From: Chara braunii
Taxonomy: Eukaryota; Streptophyta; Charophyceae; Charales; Characeae
Assembly: GCA_003427395.1 (NCBI GenBank)
Contig: BFEA01000315.1
Coordinates: 1,471,663-1,502,060, forward strand
Reading direction: 5' to 3'
DNA length: 30,398 nt
The notes under the pieces were generated by a model. That model did no database searches, was not told the DNA's origin, and worked only from the letters and a program-made list of their open reading frames with translations. The number at the start of each line of letters is the position of its first letter. Position 1 is the first letter of the stretch. Below, in pieces: positions 18,440 through 28,744 of the stretch. The position numbers were made by a program, and so were the translations under genes.

Positions 18440-18606
18440 TTGGACAAAATATACAGGGCTATCACCTTCTCTGGCAAGACTTTCCAATCTTTTCTAATTT
18501 GCTTGGATGGTGTTTAGAGCCTAATCCGCGTTCGCTCGCCACTACTAACGGAGTCTCGGTTGATGTGCTTTCCTTTAGCTACTTAGATGTTTCAGTTTTG
18601 TTTTAA
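18440..18606 (-). pseudogene. Mitochondrial LSU rRNA 5' fragment, nuclear copy
   Basis: The reverse complement reads CTGAAACATCTAAGTAGC, then ATCAACCGAGACTCCG, AGTAGTGGCGAGCGAACGCG and AGAAGGTGATAGCCC. These are the conserved landmarks of bacterial-type 23S rRNA about 200-340 nt from its 5' end, in the right order and spacing. The alphaproteobacterial character suggests mitochondria rather than plastid. Homology fades below about 18440. Only about 165 nt of a ~2.9 kb gene is present, so it is a NUMT relic. The plus-strand frame at 18367-18606 is its shadow. Confidence 0.85.
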
Positions 18607-18609
18607 CTC

Positions 18610-19340
18610 CTGCGTGACATGGCCGGGAGGGCTCCTGCCTTTGCGAAAACGGCGGGGGTCGATGCGCTCGACAACGTCTACAACTCAATGAACCGAAACT
18701 CCGAACGGTCAAAGTGTTCGAAATGAAATTTCAGTGGTCATTACGAAATCTGACTTTGATTCCAGCCCCTTAATTGAAGTTGTGTCCTTCAGTGACTTCC
18801 CATCTCAAAACTTGACACAAAACTGAAACATGTTTGACGCTCTTAATAACACTAGTTGTTGTTTGAAGTTTGTTGCTTGTTGTTTGAATTTTCTCTATTT
18901 GTTGGCTGAGTTTCCACGAGGTACCCGTTTACTGACTAAATCTGCACGAATGACTGACCAAGCTAACGGTTTATTGAGATTATTTTCCTTTGACTAACTG
19001 AAAGCTATACTCAGGAGAATCCTCTGAGACTCAAAAAAATGATTGTATTCAATGAATTGTTTGTTGTAGGCCAAACTTGTTCACTAATCTCAGGTAAAGG
19101 TCACTGAGTATTTACTAAGTTTACTGAATTTGCTGTGCTTGATTGATTAGATTAATCAAACTCACTGATTACTAACAAGTTCATATGGCTTGAACCCAAC
19201 TTTTCAAATCATGACCCACTCCACCCCGATCTGCCTATATTTATTGCTTGGAGTGCCCGTTCTCGATACAGTACACGGTGCAACATGCATCACCTATTTT
19301 CAAGCACCTCACATGGAAACTTACTGTACTCCGACAGTTT
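18610..19340. other. AT-rich intergenic stretch
   Basis: No open frame above background and no RNA gene. Short GTTGTTTGAA repeats occur near 18855-18890. Confidence 0.5.
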
Positions 19341-19354
19341 GAATACCACACGGG

Positions 19355-19500
19355 GGTAAAAGGGTGTATCTCTACGTTGCCCTTGTTCAAATATAATAAA
19401 GGGTGCATCTCTGCATAGCCCATGTTTAAATAGAACATGGGGTTGCAATGTGCACAACCCTAGTTTAATTATTGCACAAGGGTGCAACTTACATATTACC
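19355..19500. repeat. Degenerate ~39-bp tandem repeat, about four copies
   Basis: The unit begins AAGGGTG(T/C)ATCTCT or a variant and continues with CCC(A/T)TGTTCAAATA-like sequence. Because the period is a multiple of three, the minus strand reads as a 13-residue peptide repeat in two frames (19241-19502). I regard that as a by-product. Confidence 0.65.
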
Positions 19501-19729
19501 AAGTAGCCAAATAGGTTATTGACGAAACATGTATTTAATTTATATTATCATTGAGTGACGTAAGTGTTGGAGTAAGCATCACATTGCCAGTCTGTGTTAT
19601 TGTCTGCATGCTACCAGTAGATAATCAATTAATTATCGTAATTATTTCACCGAGCCGCAAGGGTAGGCACTAGTATAGCCTTCTCTTCAACCTGCATCGT
19701 AGTTCGCACTGAAACGGGTAAGGAGACCG

Positions 19730-20095
19730 AGAGCTAGTGAAACCTTCACTTAGGGCCACCAATCTATGTTGCTTGGATCATAATCAAGTAGCCAAGTAAG
19801 CCACCATAACACGGTCGCTCATAATTGATTTGTTAATCTAAATGAGCATCATGACTGAATGTTGACTTGGTCCTCACTCGGGGTTGTTAGCCTACGTTGT
19901 TGTCAAGTGGCTGATCAAACTACTAATTAATAATTAGTCAAATAATTAATTTTCCAACTTAGTCTCTCTAAGATGTGAGGTTGGATGTTGGAGCCGCTTT
20001 CAACTTGAATTTGAATAGCTAGTTACCTTCGCTTAGGGTTGCTAGCCTGTTATGCTATTTGGTAATTGGTTCACGGTCGTGATGAAGATAAGTCA
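19730..20095. repeat. Three highly diverged ~140-bp repeats
   Basis: Blocks starting near 19733, 19873 and 20020 share a form of CTTCGCTTAGGGTTGCTAGCC, then TATGTTG(C/T)T(T/A), then CAAGTGGCTGATCAAAC or a relative. Similarity is patchy, so the period is approximate. Confidence 0.45.
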
Positions 20096-20099
20096 AAAT

Positions 20100-21530
20100 A
20101 TAAAAATAAATATCCTCAGTTTTTATGAGGCAGAAGACTGGATGTCTTTATACTCAAGGCTCAGGGAGGGGGTTCCCTTGTTGCTCAACCTGTAATCAAC
20201 CAGACAAAAGGCAGATGGGGATTTAAGGCAAATCTAATGGCTACAAGGCTGCAGCGCGTTGCAACACTCTGCTCCTCCTCAAGGTTGAGGGACCGTTAAC
20301 ATTCATCCTACAATCAGTCAGCCAAAGTCTGCCAAATAGCTGAGCAACAAACTTATAAGTGAAACTACATAAATAAACAAATAGATAATTAAATAAAAGG
20401 TATTTTTTGTGATTCGTTGAAGGACGATTTGAGGTTTGATCTCTCTCTTCCAACTAAATTTATGACCTGTGCTTGATCCGGTTCTCTCTCTTTCTCTCTC
20501 CCCGTGCTTCTTTGTGCACTACATATCTCATCATCTGTCAACATGCCCCGTTCCTTTGTTGGCATTTTCCCTCTTTTACTCTCCTCCCGTTCAACTTCTC
20601 ACTTCACAATTAAACGGGGAAAACCACTTGTGGTTCACAATACCGATTCTAATGATGTATTGACGTTGTTAGAGTGAAGATCGCAACGATCAATCTCCGC
20701 GTTTTTAAGTGCCCTACTAGAAACATGCAGAAACCGATTTCCAAAACATAACTCCAATAAAAGGTTACGATTATCAATACACCACCGTGTCAAAATTTCG
20801 TACGGAACCTCTCATCCCGACTCTCTCAACTTTTTTCCCACTTCTCGGTCAGATATGTATCTCTTTTTTCCCTCTCTCTTTCTATGTCTCCCTCGCTCTC
20901 TGTCTTTTGACATCAAGTAGGCTTAAGTTGATTGCAATGAATTTAGTCGATCTTTAGTACAAAAGTGGTAGTTAGCTTCTCGTCCTAGTATCCAACTTGC
21001 AGACCTCTCTCTCTCTTTGAGTCCCCCCCCCCAGTGTGCTGGCACACAAACTGAGTGTATAACGACTCCACTGAATCAGTCACCAAATGAAGGAGTAAGA
21101 GCGAACCATTTGCATGAACACTGAAAGATACATCGCCAAGTTGAGAGAATGAGAATTAATGTTCCGTAAAAATAGAAACAGGTGCGTTTTCCTAATCACT
21201 TACTTACTTCCCCTCAACAGGGAACAAGCATCATCTCAACATACATGTTTGCGTTGACTATAGCCCGCTTGTTCACATGAACATGCACGAACCAGCGCCA
21301 CTTCCCTGAACTTCTTACTTCTAGTTCGCTTTCCGCGGGCTGCCTGATTTAACCTCTACGGGTCTCCATCCCTCACCCGATTAGTTGTCTCACATCGGTC
21401 CAGCTAGGTTGCTCTACCGAATCACAACGACATCGATATTGGCGCTCACCAACATATCTTACTTAGCGTACCACCATCTTATCATTGTGGCAGTGTTCAT
21501 ACCCACTATACTAGTCACCACACTGTCACT
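20100..21530. other. AT- and pyrimidine-rich intergenic stretch
   Basis: Small open frames (20241-20453 minus, 20469-20663 plus) show no domain. Short CT runs occur at 20484-20502 and 21005-21018. Confidence 0.5.
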
Positions 21531-22031
21531 TTGAGCCCTCTTTGTTTTCACTATCGTTCTCTTTGTCTCTCCTCTGTCACACTTTCTGCTACTGTTTATA
21601 CCTTGAATATGAGTGAAGTATATCTAGAACAATCCCCGCTGAAGAGGTCGATCCTCATGCCCTGTAACTGCCAGGTGGCAGTCCGCTTGGTCAAACATGT
21701 GGCGCGTGCCCGGGGAGTCGTTCTCTTTGCCTCCCATGCGACATCGGTCACGCGTGCCAAGAACAACTTGCGAGACAAAGTCAGAACCCTTGTTTTCATA
21801 CTAATTGTTCGGTGGCAATCCCCCTGGGCGAACAGTTGGCTTGTGTGTCCCTGCCCAAAGCCACGAGAATGCCCCTTTTCAAACAAGAGAGAATGTCGTC
21901 TTAGTAGACCAGACGCGTCAACACTGCCGCTGAGGCTGATCCCAAGTCTGGTAGTCCCCATGCTGGTGCTGGTTCCATGTGCGATACTCCCTCAGGCGGA
22001 GCAGGTTCCTAGGCCTGTAGCACAAATATAG
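21531..22031 (+). other. Open frame of 166 codons, unrecognised, doubtful
   Basis: The frame is GC-richer than its AT-rich surroundings and is open for 501 bp, but I recognise no domain. A minus-strand frame of 121 codons overlaps most of it, as expected for GC-rich chance frames. Cys/Pro/Arg-rich composition and lack of a plausible hydrophobic core argue against a real protein. It could be a decayed retroelement segment. Confidence 0.15.
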
Positions 22032-22392
22032 GCTTGGCATGCACCCTCTGGTCTAAACCCAAGTCTGGCCAAAGTGCATACCGCCACCACTTAGGCTGCT
22101 GGTGCTCACTCCAGGCCCGGTAGCGCTGCAGCGGACACAATTTCTCGACAGTATGCGCAGGCCTGTGGCTCAGGGCCGCTTTTATGGAATCACTTTTTAT
22201 TTATTATTATGATTTTTTGTTCAGAACTGCGTGAACCCTTCACAAAAAAATTCAGCGGCACGTTTCACTAATCCCGCCCCAAGTGGTCCAGGCCGTCAAA
22301 CCCTCTGACAACCATACCTCAGATTTCAGTCACGTTTGAATAATAATAAATTATTAATAATAATCAATAATAATAAACAATAATAAAAACAA
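22032..22392. other. Spacer ending in an AAT-rich run
   Basis: No gene is visible. Positions 22339-22390 are an (AAT)n-like low-complexity run directly next to the inverted-repeat element. Confidence 0.6.
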
Positions 22393-23048
22393 GGGATAAT
22401 TTGCAAAATACCCCCAGAAGTTGAGATATATGCCAAAATGCCCCTAAAAGATGTGGGTAGAGCGGAATGCCCCTCTGACAAAAGATATATTTTGTGAAAT
22501 ACCCCTGTTGTCGGTTGGACCCCATCCTTGCAATATACCCCTACTGGGTACCCTCCAACTTTGCAAAATGCCCAAGTACTTGCCAACTTTTCCTAGGTGC
22601 TATTGCAAAAGGCCAAGGCCCAAACAGGGAGGTCCAGATTGCAAAGTTGCACACCCACCTGACAGGGGCTCAACGCAAAGATTTTGGCCCAAAAGCTAGG
22701 CTACCAGAGTGGCCCGGGGTCACTTGCTTGGCCGGGCCAAAAATAATAAAAAAAATAAAAAATAAAAATAATATTTTTAAATTTTATTTTTTATTTTAAA
22801 TTCGGTGAAGAATTTTGATGTGGCCCTGAGGCAAAAGTTGTTCGATGTATTTTTCTGCATAACATAGTTTTTTTTCGGTGTTTTTTTTTTTTTTTTTGCT
22901 TGGACCTTCGCCTTGCACGGGCTGGCCACCCGGGACCCGGGCAGCCTGGCTGGCAGCCTAGCCCAAAAGGGCATTCCGCTCTACCCACATCTTTCAGGGG
23001 CATTTTGGCATATATCTCAACCTATGGGGGTATTTTGCAAGTTCTCCC
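22393..23048. mobile_element. Non-autonomous element with ~80-bp terminal inverted repeats
   Basis: The left end (22393-22473) and the right end (22969-23048) are inverted copies at roughly 90% identity. They share TTGCAAAATACCCCC, then GTTGAGATATATGCCAAAAT, GCCCCT and AGATGTGGGTAGAGCGGAAT. The left half also holds degenerate sub-terminal copies of TTGCAAAATACCCC near 22494, 22530 and 22560. The interior (~495 bp) has no coding capacity. No target-site duplication could be fixed because the flanks are A/T low-complexity. A MITE-type DNA transposon is the likely class. Confidence 0.7.
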
Positions 23049-23227
23049 TAAAAATAAAAATACGGGACTATACCTGGGACATTCCATGTTGACCATCCTG
23101 ACCAAAAGTGTAAGCAGTCCTCTCCGGTTAGACCAGTTACTCCCACAGAGCGGGTCAGCCCTCCGAACCGGTGTGGTAAATTGACACACCGTGGAGGGCC
23201 TGAATGTCAGGCCTTCCGACAAGGCGC

Positions 23228-23342
23228 CCATCCCTTGCATTTTTCAACACCCCGAAATCGGCCCATCCCTTGCAATTTTCAACACCCTGAAATCCGCATG
23301 CGCCCATCCCTTGCATTATTTAACACCCCGAAACCGACCTCT
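23228..23342. repeat. Three tandem copies of a ~38-bp unit
   Basis: Each copy reads close to GCCCATCCCTTGCATTTTTC followed by AACACCCCGAAA. The two overlapping short plus-strand frames here (23181-23427) simply translate it. Confidence 0.8.
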
Positions 23343-23562
23343 CCCTGCGTCATTGTCCCTCACGATGTTTCCCGAAATGGAAACTTTCACTAAACGACAA
23401 AACACAACCAGTACAAGAGCAGCCTAAAGGGCTTTGCAAACTCCTCCAGCGTTGCCTCTGCATTGCACTTGCAGCAGAGGGCTGCGCAAGCCTAGGAAAG
23501 AAGAGAAAAAAAAAAAAGCACACCGGCCTGAAAGGGCCATAACACAAAGATTTCGGCCCAAA

Positions 23563-23645
23563 AGCGCATTTCCCTCTACCCACATCTTTCAGGGGCATTT
23601 TGGCATAACTCAACTTATGGGGGTATGTTGCAAATTATAACCCCT
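23563..23645. mobile_element. Third copy of the terminal inverted repeat
   Basis: This segment repeats the right end of the 22393-23048 element in the same orientation, including CTACCCACATCTTTCAGGGG. The upstream context also matches: AACACAAAGATTTCGGCCCA here compares with AACGCAAAGATTTTGGCCCA near 22672-22691. Either a larger element spans 22393-23645 with an internal end, or two relatives sit side by side. Confidence 0.65.
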
Positions 23646-23899
23646 AAAAGAAAAAGGAAAAACAAAAATCATATCTACATGAATCTACATCCATATCCAT
23701 TATCCAGTATCCAATCGTGATTTGTCGAATGTGGACGGCGCTGTTGGGCGGTTCGCTTCGCCTGTTTTGGCGGGAAGCTTCAGAAAGGCCGCATCCAAAA
23801 ACAAAAAAAAAAAGAAAAAAAAGAAAGGCCGTTATGGACCGGATTTCGGGCGGCGTCGCGGGTGATTTCCGGAGTGTGTTTTGAACGCTCAAAAACAAC

Positions 23900-24240
23900 A
23901 ATAGTCGTTCTTTCTTTCTTTTCTTTTCTTTTCTTTTCTTCTTTTTTTTGTTTTGTTTTTTTTGTTTTTTTTGTTTTTTTTGAGTTTGTCTGATTTTCGA
24001 TTTGCGCCGGTTCCGCAGACCTGAGTTTTGGTTGGCGAGGTGGTCGCATGCGGAGATGGTTTTTTTTTTTAGAAGTGTGCGGGAGCGCACCAGAAGCGTG
24101 CGGAATCCGGCCGCTGATGCGCTCGCGGAGACCACGGCGCTGCTGCTCGTCTTCCTCCTCCTCCTCCTTCTCCTCCTTCTCCTCCTTCTCCTCCTCCTTC
24201 TCCTCCTTCTCCTCCTCCGGCTCCTCTTCTCTTCCTGCTG
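23900..24240. repeat. Low-complexity T/TTTTG and CTC tracts
   Basis: T-rich runs with G interruptions lie at 23909-23983, and (CTC)n/(CTT)n at about 24147-24232. Long open frames on both strands here are translations of these tracts (Lys/Glu or Leu/Ser runs) and are not genes. Confidence 0.8.
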
Positions 24241-24551
24241 TTCTCTTGTTCCCTCGTCGCTTTTTCACCGACGCTCATTGAGGCGGCGGGACGACGGGCG
24301 GAGTGAAGATTGCTCGAGTCCTGGAGGGGGGACGTCGAGATCCCTCGACAGCGGGGAGTCGAGAGTCCTCGAAGTAGTGGAGGGTCGGGATCTCCGACGG
24401 GGACAGTCGGGATCCCGGGCCCCAGTAGTAGCACAAGCGGCGGGAAGAGGTGCAGATGACGAGAACGTAGAGAGGAGGAGGATATGGACGAATCCTTCTG
24501 AGGCAAGATGGGAGTTGATGAAGACGAGCCGAGCGTATGATTGCCTCGGAA

Positions 24552-24642
24552 CTGCTGACGTGGCCTGCTGACGCGGCCTGCTGACGCGGCCTGCTGACGT
24601 GGCCTGCTGACGTGGCCTGCTGACGTGGCCTGCTGACGTGGC
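24552..24642. promoter_or_regulatory. Seven 13-bp tandem units with ACGT cores upstream of the PPR gene
   Basis: Seven contiguous units of CTGCTGACG(T/C)GGC fill exactly 91 bp. Units 1, 4, 5, 6 and 7 have TGACGTGGC, a recognised hybrid C-box/G-box ACGT element bound by plant bZIP factors, with the ABRE-like core ACGTGGC. Units 2 and 3 have TGACGCGGC. The array ends 294 bp before the PPR start codon. It could be a bZIP cis-element cluster or a chance minisatellite; the sequence alone cannot decide. Confidence 0.5.
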
Positions 24643-24699
24643 AGCTGCGATAATTGAAGAGATAAACGAGGTAGTGATCTCCTACTCCGCTTTTCTCTC

Positions 24700-24870
24700 C
24701 CTCGTTCTCCTCCTCCTCCTCCTCCTGCATCACCACGACTACCATCTCTTCTTCGTTTACCTCCTCCTCCTCCTCCTCCTCCTCCCCTTGCTCCCTTTCT
24801 TCGTCCTCTTCCTCTTCGCTTCTTCCTCCTCCTCCTCCTCCCTTTCTTCTTCCGCTTCCTCCTCTTCGAC
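24700..24870 (+). promoter_or_regulatory. Pyrimidine-rich CTC tracts, probable PPR 5' leader or promoter
   Basis: Several (CTC)n/(CTT)n blocks precede the PPR start codon by 70-240 bp. Pyrimidine patches are common near plant transcription starts. No clear TATA box is visible, so placement of the start site is inference. Confidence 0.35.
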
Positions 24871-24936
24871 CATATCCGAGTCCAATTTCGAAGCAATTGT
24901 CCGCCGCGGCTATCTCCGCGTGGAGCGGAAGGTCCG

Positions 24937-27420
24937 ATGATGGCGGAGGAAGAGAGAAGCAGCCCGGGCGGGGATCCCGACGAAGAAGCGTTATCGGTGA
25001 ATAATGCTGCGCGCCCATGCCGGCGCTGCTTCGCGGAGACCAGCGCGACACACGGATCGCGCAGAAGACGACAATTGTGCCACGTGGTGTATGAACGAAC
25101 GGAGGAGATCAAGCATTGCAAATTGGCGGGAGATGTGACCGGCGCGGCGGAGATTTTCCGCGGCTTGCAGAATGACCACATTCATCGCCCCGCTGTCGAG
25201 ACCTACACTCTGATGATTAGCATCTTGGCGGAGAAGGGGCAGTTCGACAAGTCGCTGGCCTTGCTTGAGGAATGTGAGAGGGAGTGGGATGCTGACGTGG
25301 ACGCTCAGTGCTACAACGCCCTGCTCAACGGCTATTGCGGAAGAGGCCACGTGGAGGAAGCGATGAAGCTGGCGGACAGAATGGGAGAGCGAAAGGTGCG
25401 CTTGTCAACGACTAGCTTCAACATACTGCTGAAAGGATATTGCAGAGCAGGGAGGGAGGGGGAGGCAATGGAGCTCTTGCAGAGAATGAAAGGCTTAAGG
25501 AGGTGGGGGGGGGAGGAGGGGGAGGAGGAGGAGGTCGAGAGGAATACGGTTACGTACAATGTGCTTCTTGGCGCCTGGGCGGCGAAGGGAGAGGTGGAAA
25601 GAGTGGAGGAGGTGATGGGGATGATGCGCGCCGATGGGGTGTATCCCGATCGCGTCTCCTACGCCGCGCTCGTGAGGGTGTACGGAAAGGCCGGCAAGCC
25701 GGAGGTGGGTGAAAGGCTTGTGCGCCAGGTGGAGGCGGAGCTGGCAAAGCAACAGTCACGCCGCCATCGCCGGCGCAAGTCTTCTTCTTCCTCCTCCTCC
25801 TCTTCTTCTTACTCGTCTTATTCCTCGTCTTCTTCTTCTCAGACGGCCACATCCTCTGCGCGGGAGAAGCTCATGGCCTACGGCGCCGCTGTGCACGCTT
25901 ATTGCGAGGCGGGAGCCGTCGATCAAGCGCTGATCTTGCTGGGACGGATGCGACGCGGCGGAGTCGGGATCTCGGCCGCGCTGATGAACATGGTGCTGAA
26001 GGGGTACGTGAAGGCGGGGCGGCTGGAGGAGGCGGAGAGAATGCTGGGGAGCATGGAGAGAACCTCGGGGGTCACCCCTGACATCACCTCCTACACGACC
26101 ATGATGAATGGACTGGCCAATGGCGGCCACGTGGCACGCGCTCGTGCAATCTTTGAGCGGATGATTGACAACGGCCTGAACCCCGACGTCGAAGCGTACT
26201 CCACTTTGATGAAAGCCTCGGCCAGGTCTCGATCCCCCGACGAGTGCGAATCTGTTCTTTGGGAGATGGTGGAGAAGGGCGTGAAACCTAACGTGGTCGT
26301 GTACACGTTGCTCATTGGCGCCTTTTGCAGGGAGGGGGAGGTAGAGAAGGCGAGGGGGTTCTTGGGAGCAATGCGCGCCGAAGGCGTTCAACCCAACGAC
26401 TGGACCTACAACACGCTAATCTGGGGGTACGGCATAGTAGAGAGGCCGAGAGAGGGGGAGAGGCTGCTCAATGAGATGGAGAGAATGGGGGTGATCCCGA
26501 CACAGAGGAGCTACGAGGTGGCGGCGGAGGCTTGGCGGAGTTGCGGCTTCCCGCGCGAGGCGGAGAGAGTCCTCCTTGGCGGGAGGGAGAGGTTGAAGGG
26601 AGGAGGAGAAGGACGAGAATCAACTGCACCCATGGCAGGCGGAGGAGAGCAGCAACGCTACAGTAAACGAGCGGGAGCAGCAGCAGCAGCAGGAGCGGGA
26701 CACGTGGCGGCGCAAGCGGGAAGGAGTGGTCGCGTCGGGATCCCGTCTCCCCTCCCTCCTCGTTCTCCTTCCGCTTCTGCCCCCGTAAGTGGCGGGGTCA
26801 AGAGGAGAGCGGGAGTAGACATCCCGACTCCCCCAGGTCGCCACATAGCAGGCCGAGAAGAAAAGGGGCAGAGGGGACGTGGGGGGGGAATGACGGGTTT
26901 CAAAGGGGAGGTAGACCCCCGAGAGAGGGAGGAGAGGGGAAATGGCGCGGGAAGGGCGAGCGTAAGAGGGGGGGGCGGCACGGGCGCGGCGTCAGCAGAA
27001 AAATCCCGGGGATATGAAGAAGGGAGGGCCGTCGATGGAGATAGGAGGGAAACTGATCAGCGACGATCCCGTGGAGAAGAAGATGGTGGTCATAACGGCG
27101 GTGGTAGTAATGGCAGCAGCAGCAGCAGCAGCAGCAGCAGTGGGTCAAGGAGAAGAGTGGTGGTCGCAGTAGGAGGACGGCCGAAACCAGAGCGCGCCGA
27201 TTCTCTGTCGAGGGGGCGACAGTCTGATGAGGGAGATCGTGAAGGAGGAGGAGGAGGAGGAGGAGGAGGAGGAGGAGGAGGAGGTAGAAGAGGCACTGCA
27301 GCTGCAGCTGCAGCTGCAGCTTCTGCTGCTGCGGCGTTCGCAAGCTCCCGAGTCGAAGTACAGCCGCTATATCGCGATCTCGACCGCGGGATTGGGATCG
27401 GCATGGGAGAAGAGACGGAT

Positions 27421-27457
<37 letters not shown>

Positions 27458-28650
27458 CGGTAGTCCTGGGGCCGTGGGAAGCTCACCCCCGGGTCCAGCT
27501 CCCCGGCAGTGGCCAGTTGGGGGCCGCCGGCTCATCAGGGGGGGAAGGGAAGCACGGGGACAGGCGGGGAGAGGATGTTGATGACAGTGGGGGTCGTTTT
27601 GGAAGTTTCGCGGCGGTTTCGTCTCGTGGTGCGGCTGCGGAGAGCGCCGACGTCAATGCCGCGGAAAGCCAGCAGCAGGTGGCATTCAGTCGAGCGTCCA
27701 TGGGGTTCGATTGCCCCCGCAGGCATCCGAGAGGAGTCTCCGGTTGGCGCGCAGTGGCAGAGGGAGGGGGAGGGGGAGGGAGAGCAGAAGGAGGAGGGGG
27801 AGGTGGTGGTGGTGGCCTTCGATGTCTACGTCCACTTCCGGTCGTGTCATGGAAGACAGGGAGGCGTTCTTGTGGGCGGACGAGCACGGTACATGTTCCT
27901 CGGGCGCAGCCGCAGTCTGGCATGCCGATCCCGATCGACACGTGGCGCGATCTTGGGACGTCGTTGCTTCAGACTGTCGCCCACCCTCTGAGGCCGTCCC
28001 TCGGAACTCCGACATGGGCGGGGTCGGGATCTGGACCCCTTACTGTCGGTGTCGGGAGGCCAGGAACCTCACTCTTGCGGCTGACGATCTTAGTGAAGGA
28101 CTTTTCGGCGAAAAGGGGGATAGGAAGAACCGAAAGGTCAGCAGGGGCATCAGGGGCATCAGCGGCATCAGATCTCCGCCCTGCATCTGGGCTCGCGGAC
28201 GCGTTCCTGGTCCTGGTTCAGTCGGCTGCTCCGACCGGTTTGTCCTGGGTCTCGTGTGGTCCCTGTGTGGGGCGAAATGGTATTGCTAGCGGGCGCGGAC
28301 TTTTGCGGCATCGAAGTCTGCACCTTAGATTGAATGGGGTAAATTGCGCTCTGTACAGGGGTGTAGAAGCGGGGAAGGGGGTAAATTACGCTCTGTGCAG
28401 GGGTGTAGAAGCCGGGAAGCGGGGAAATTATGCGCTGTACAGGGGCCTAGAAGTGGGGGGGGGGCTCTCAAGGCATCGGCATCTGCAGCTGAGCTTGAAT
28501 GGGGTAAACGACACTTTGTACAGGGGTCTAGAAGGGGGGAAGGGCGTAAATTACGCTCTGTACAGGGGTCTAGAAGGGGGGATCGCATGTCAAGCCAGCC
28601 TTTTACGAGGGGCAAATCAACGGCAGCTTCTATTTTCACTGCGATTATAG
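24937..28650 (+). CDS. P-class pentatricopeptide repeat protein with long low-complexity tail
   Basis: About 12 PPR motifs fill residues 53-551, for example VTYNVLLGAWAAKGEVERVE, ITSYTTMMNGLANGGHVARA and VVVYTLLIGAFCREGEVEKA. All are about 35 residues with no L/S or E/DYW motifs, so this is the P class, which binds single-stranded organelle RNA for stability, splicing or translation. Two insertions break motifs: an Asp/Glu/Gly-rich stretch in motif 3 and a 22-residue Ser/Tyr run after Lys 281. An early segment with CRRC and C-x3-Y-ERT recalls Arabidopsis At5g21222/At5g25630-type PPRs, but orthology is unproven. The N-terminus is acidic, not an obvious transit peptide. Residues 552-1237 are Gly/Ser/Arg-rich with Ser, Gln and Ala runs. 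A 680-codon open frame is unlikely by chance, but its translation is unproven. No introns are needed. The start is the first of two adjacent ATGs. Confidence 0.85.
27112..27456 (+). repeat. Trinucleotide repeats inside the PPR tail
   Basis: (AGC)n near 27115-27141 is read as Ser, (GGA)n near 27241-27290 as Gly, (GCA/GCT)n near 27297-27335 as Ala, and (CAG)12 at 27421-27456 as Gln. The same CAG-type repeat is thus read in three phases giving three homopolymers, a sign of slippage rather than selection for one residue. Confidence 0.85.
28336..28584 (+). repeat. In-frame 42-bp repeats at the PPR ORF C-terminus
   Basis: Five 14-codon units close to GVNYALYRGLEGGK occupy 28336-28377, 28378-28419, 28420-28461, 28501-28542 and 28543-28584. 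A 13-codon spacer (28462-28500) ending HRHLQLSLN resembles the sequence just before the first unit (HRSLHLRLN). The block is therefore a higher-order repeat of spacer plus units. All units keep the reading frame, including across the 39-nt spacer. Confidence 0.85.
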
Positions 28651-28695
28651 GCCCCATATATATTCTATAATGTGTCTGTACTTGTCCGTATCGGC

Positions 28696-28744
28696 GCAGT
28701 CAATGCGCGGTAACTACCATAGCAACGTACTGCGCATTGACTGC
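28696..28744. repeat. Perfect 13-bp hairpin downstream of the PPR ORF
   Basis: GCAGTCAATGCGC (28696-28708) pairs exactly with 28732-28744 across a 23-nt loop. It marks the left border of the AACCAT-rich region. Confidence 0.75.

Noticed and set aside
24638-24940. Upstream ORF of 100 codons overlapping the PPR start by an ATGA
   Set aside because: It has no ATG (only a GTG) and mainly translates CTC/TCC microsatellites as Leu and Ser, so coupled translation is not supported.
24069-25181. Long minus-strand ORFs of 258 and 370 codons
   Set aside because: They read the CTC tracts and the 13-bp array in antisense as Glu/Arg/Gly runs and overlap the PPR N-terminus. There is no domain.
26900-27941. 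Minus-strand ORFs of 100-211 codons opposite the PPR tail
   Set aside because: Leu/Pro/Ser-rich shadows of trinucleotide repeats in GC-rich DNA.
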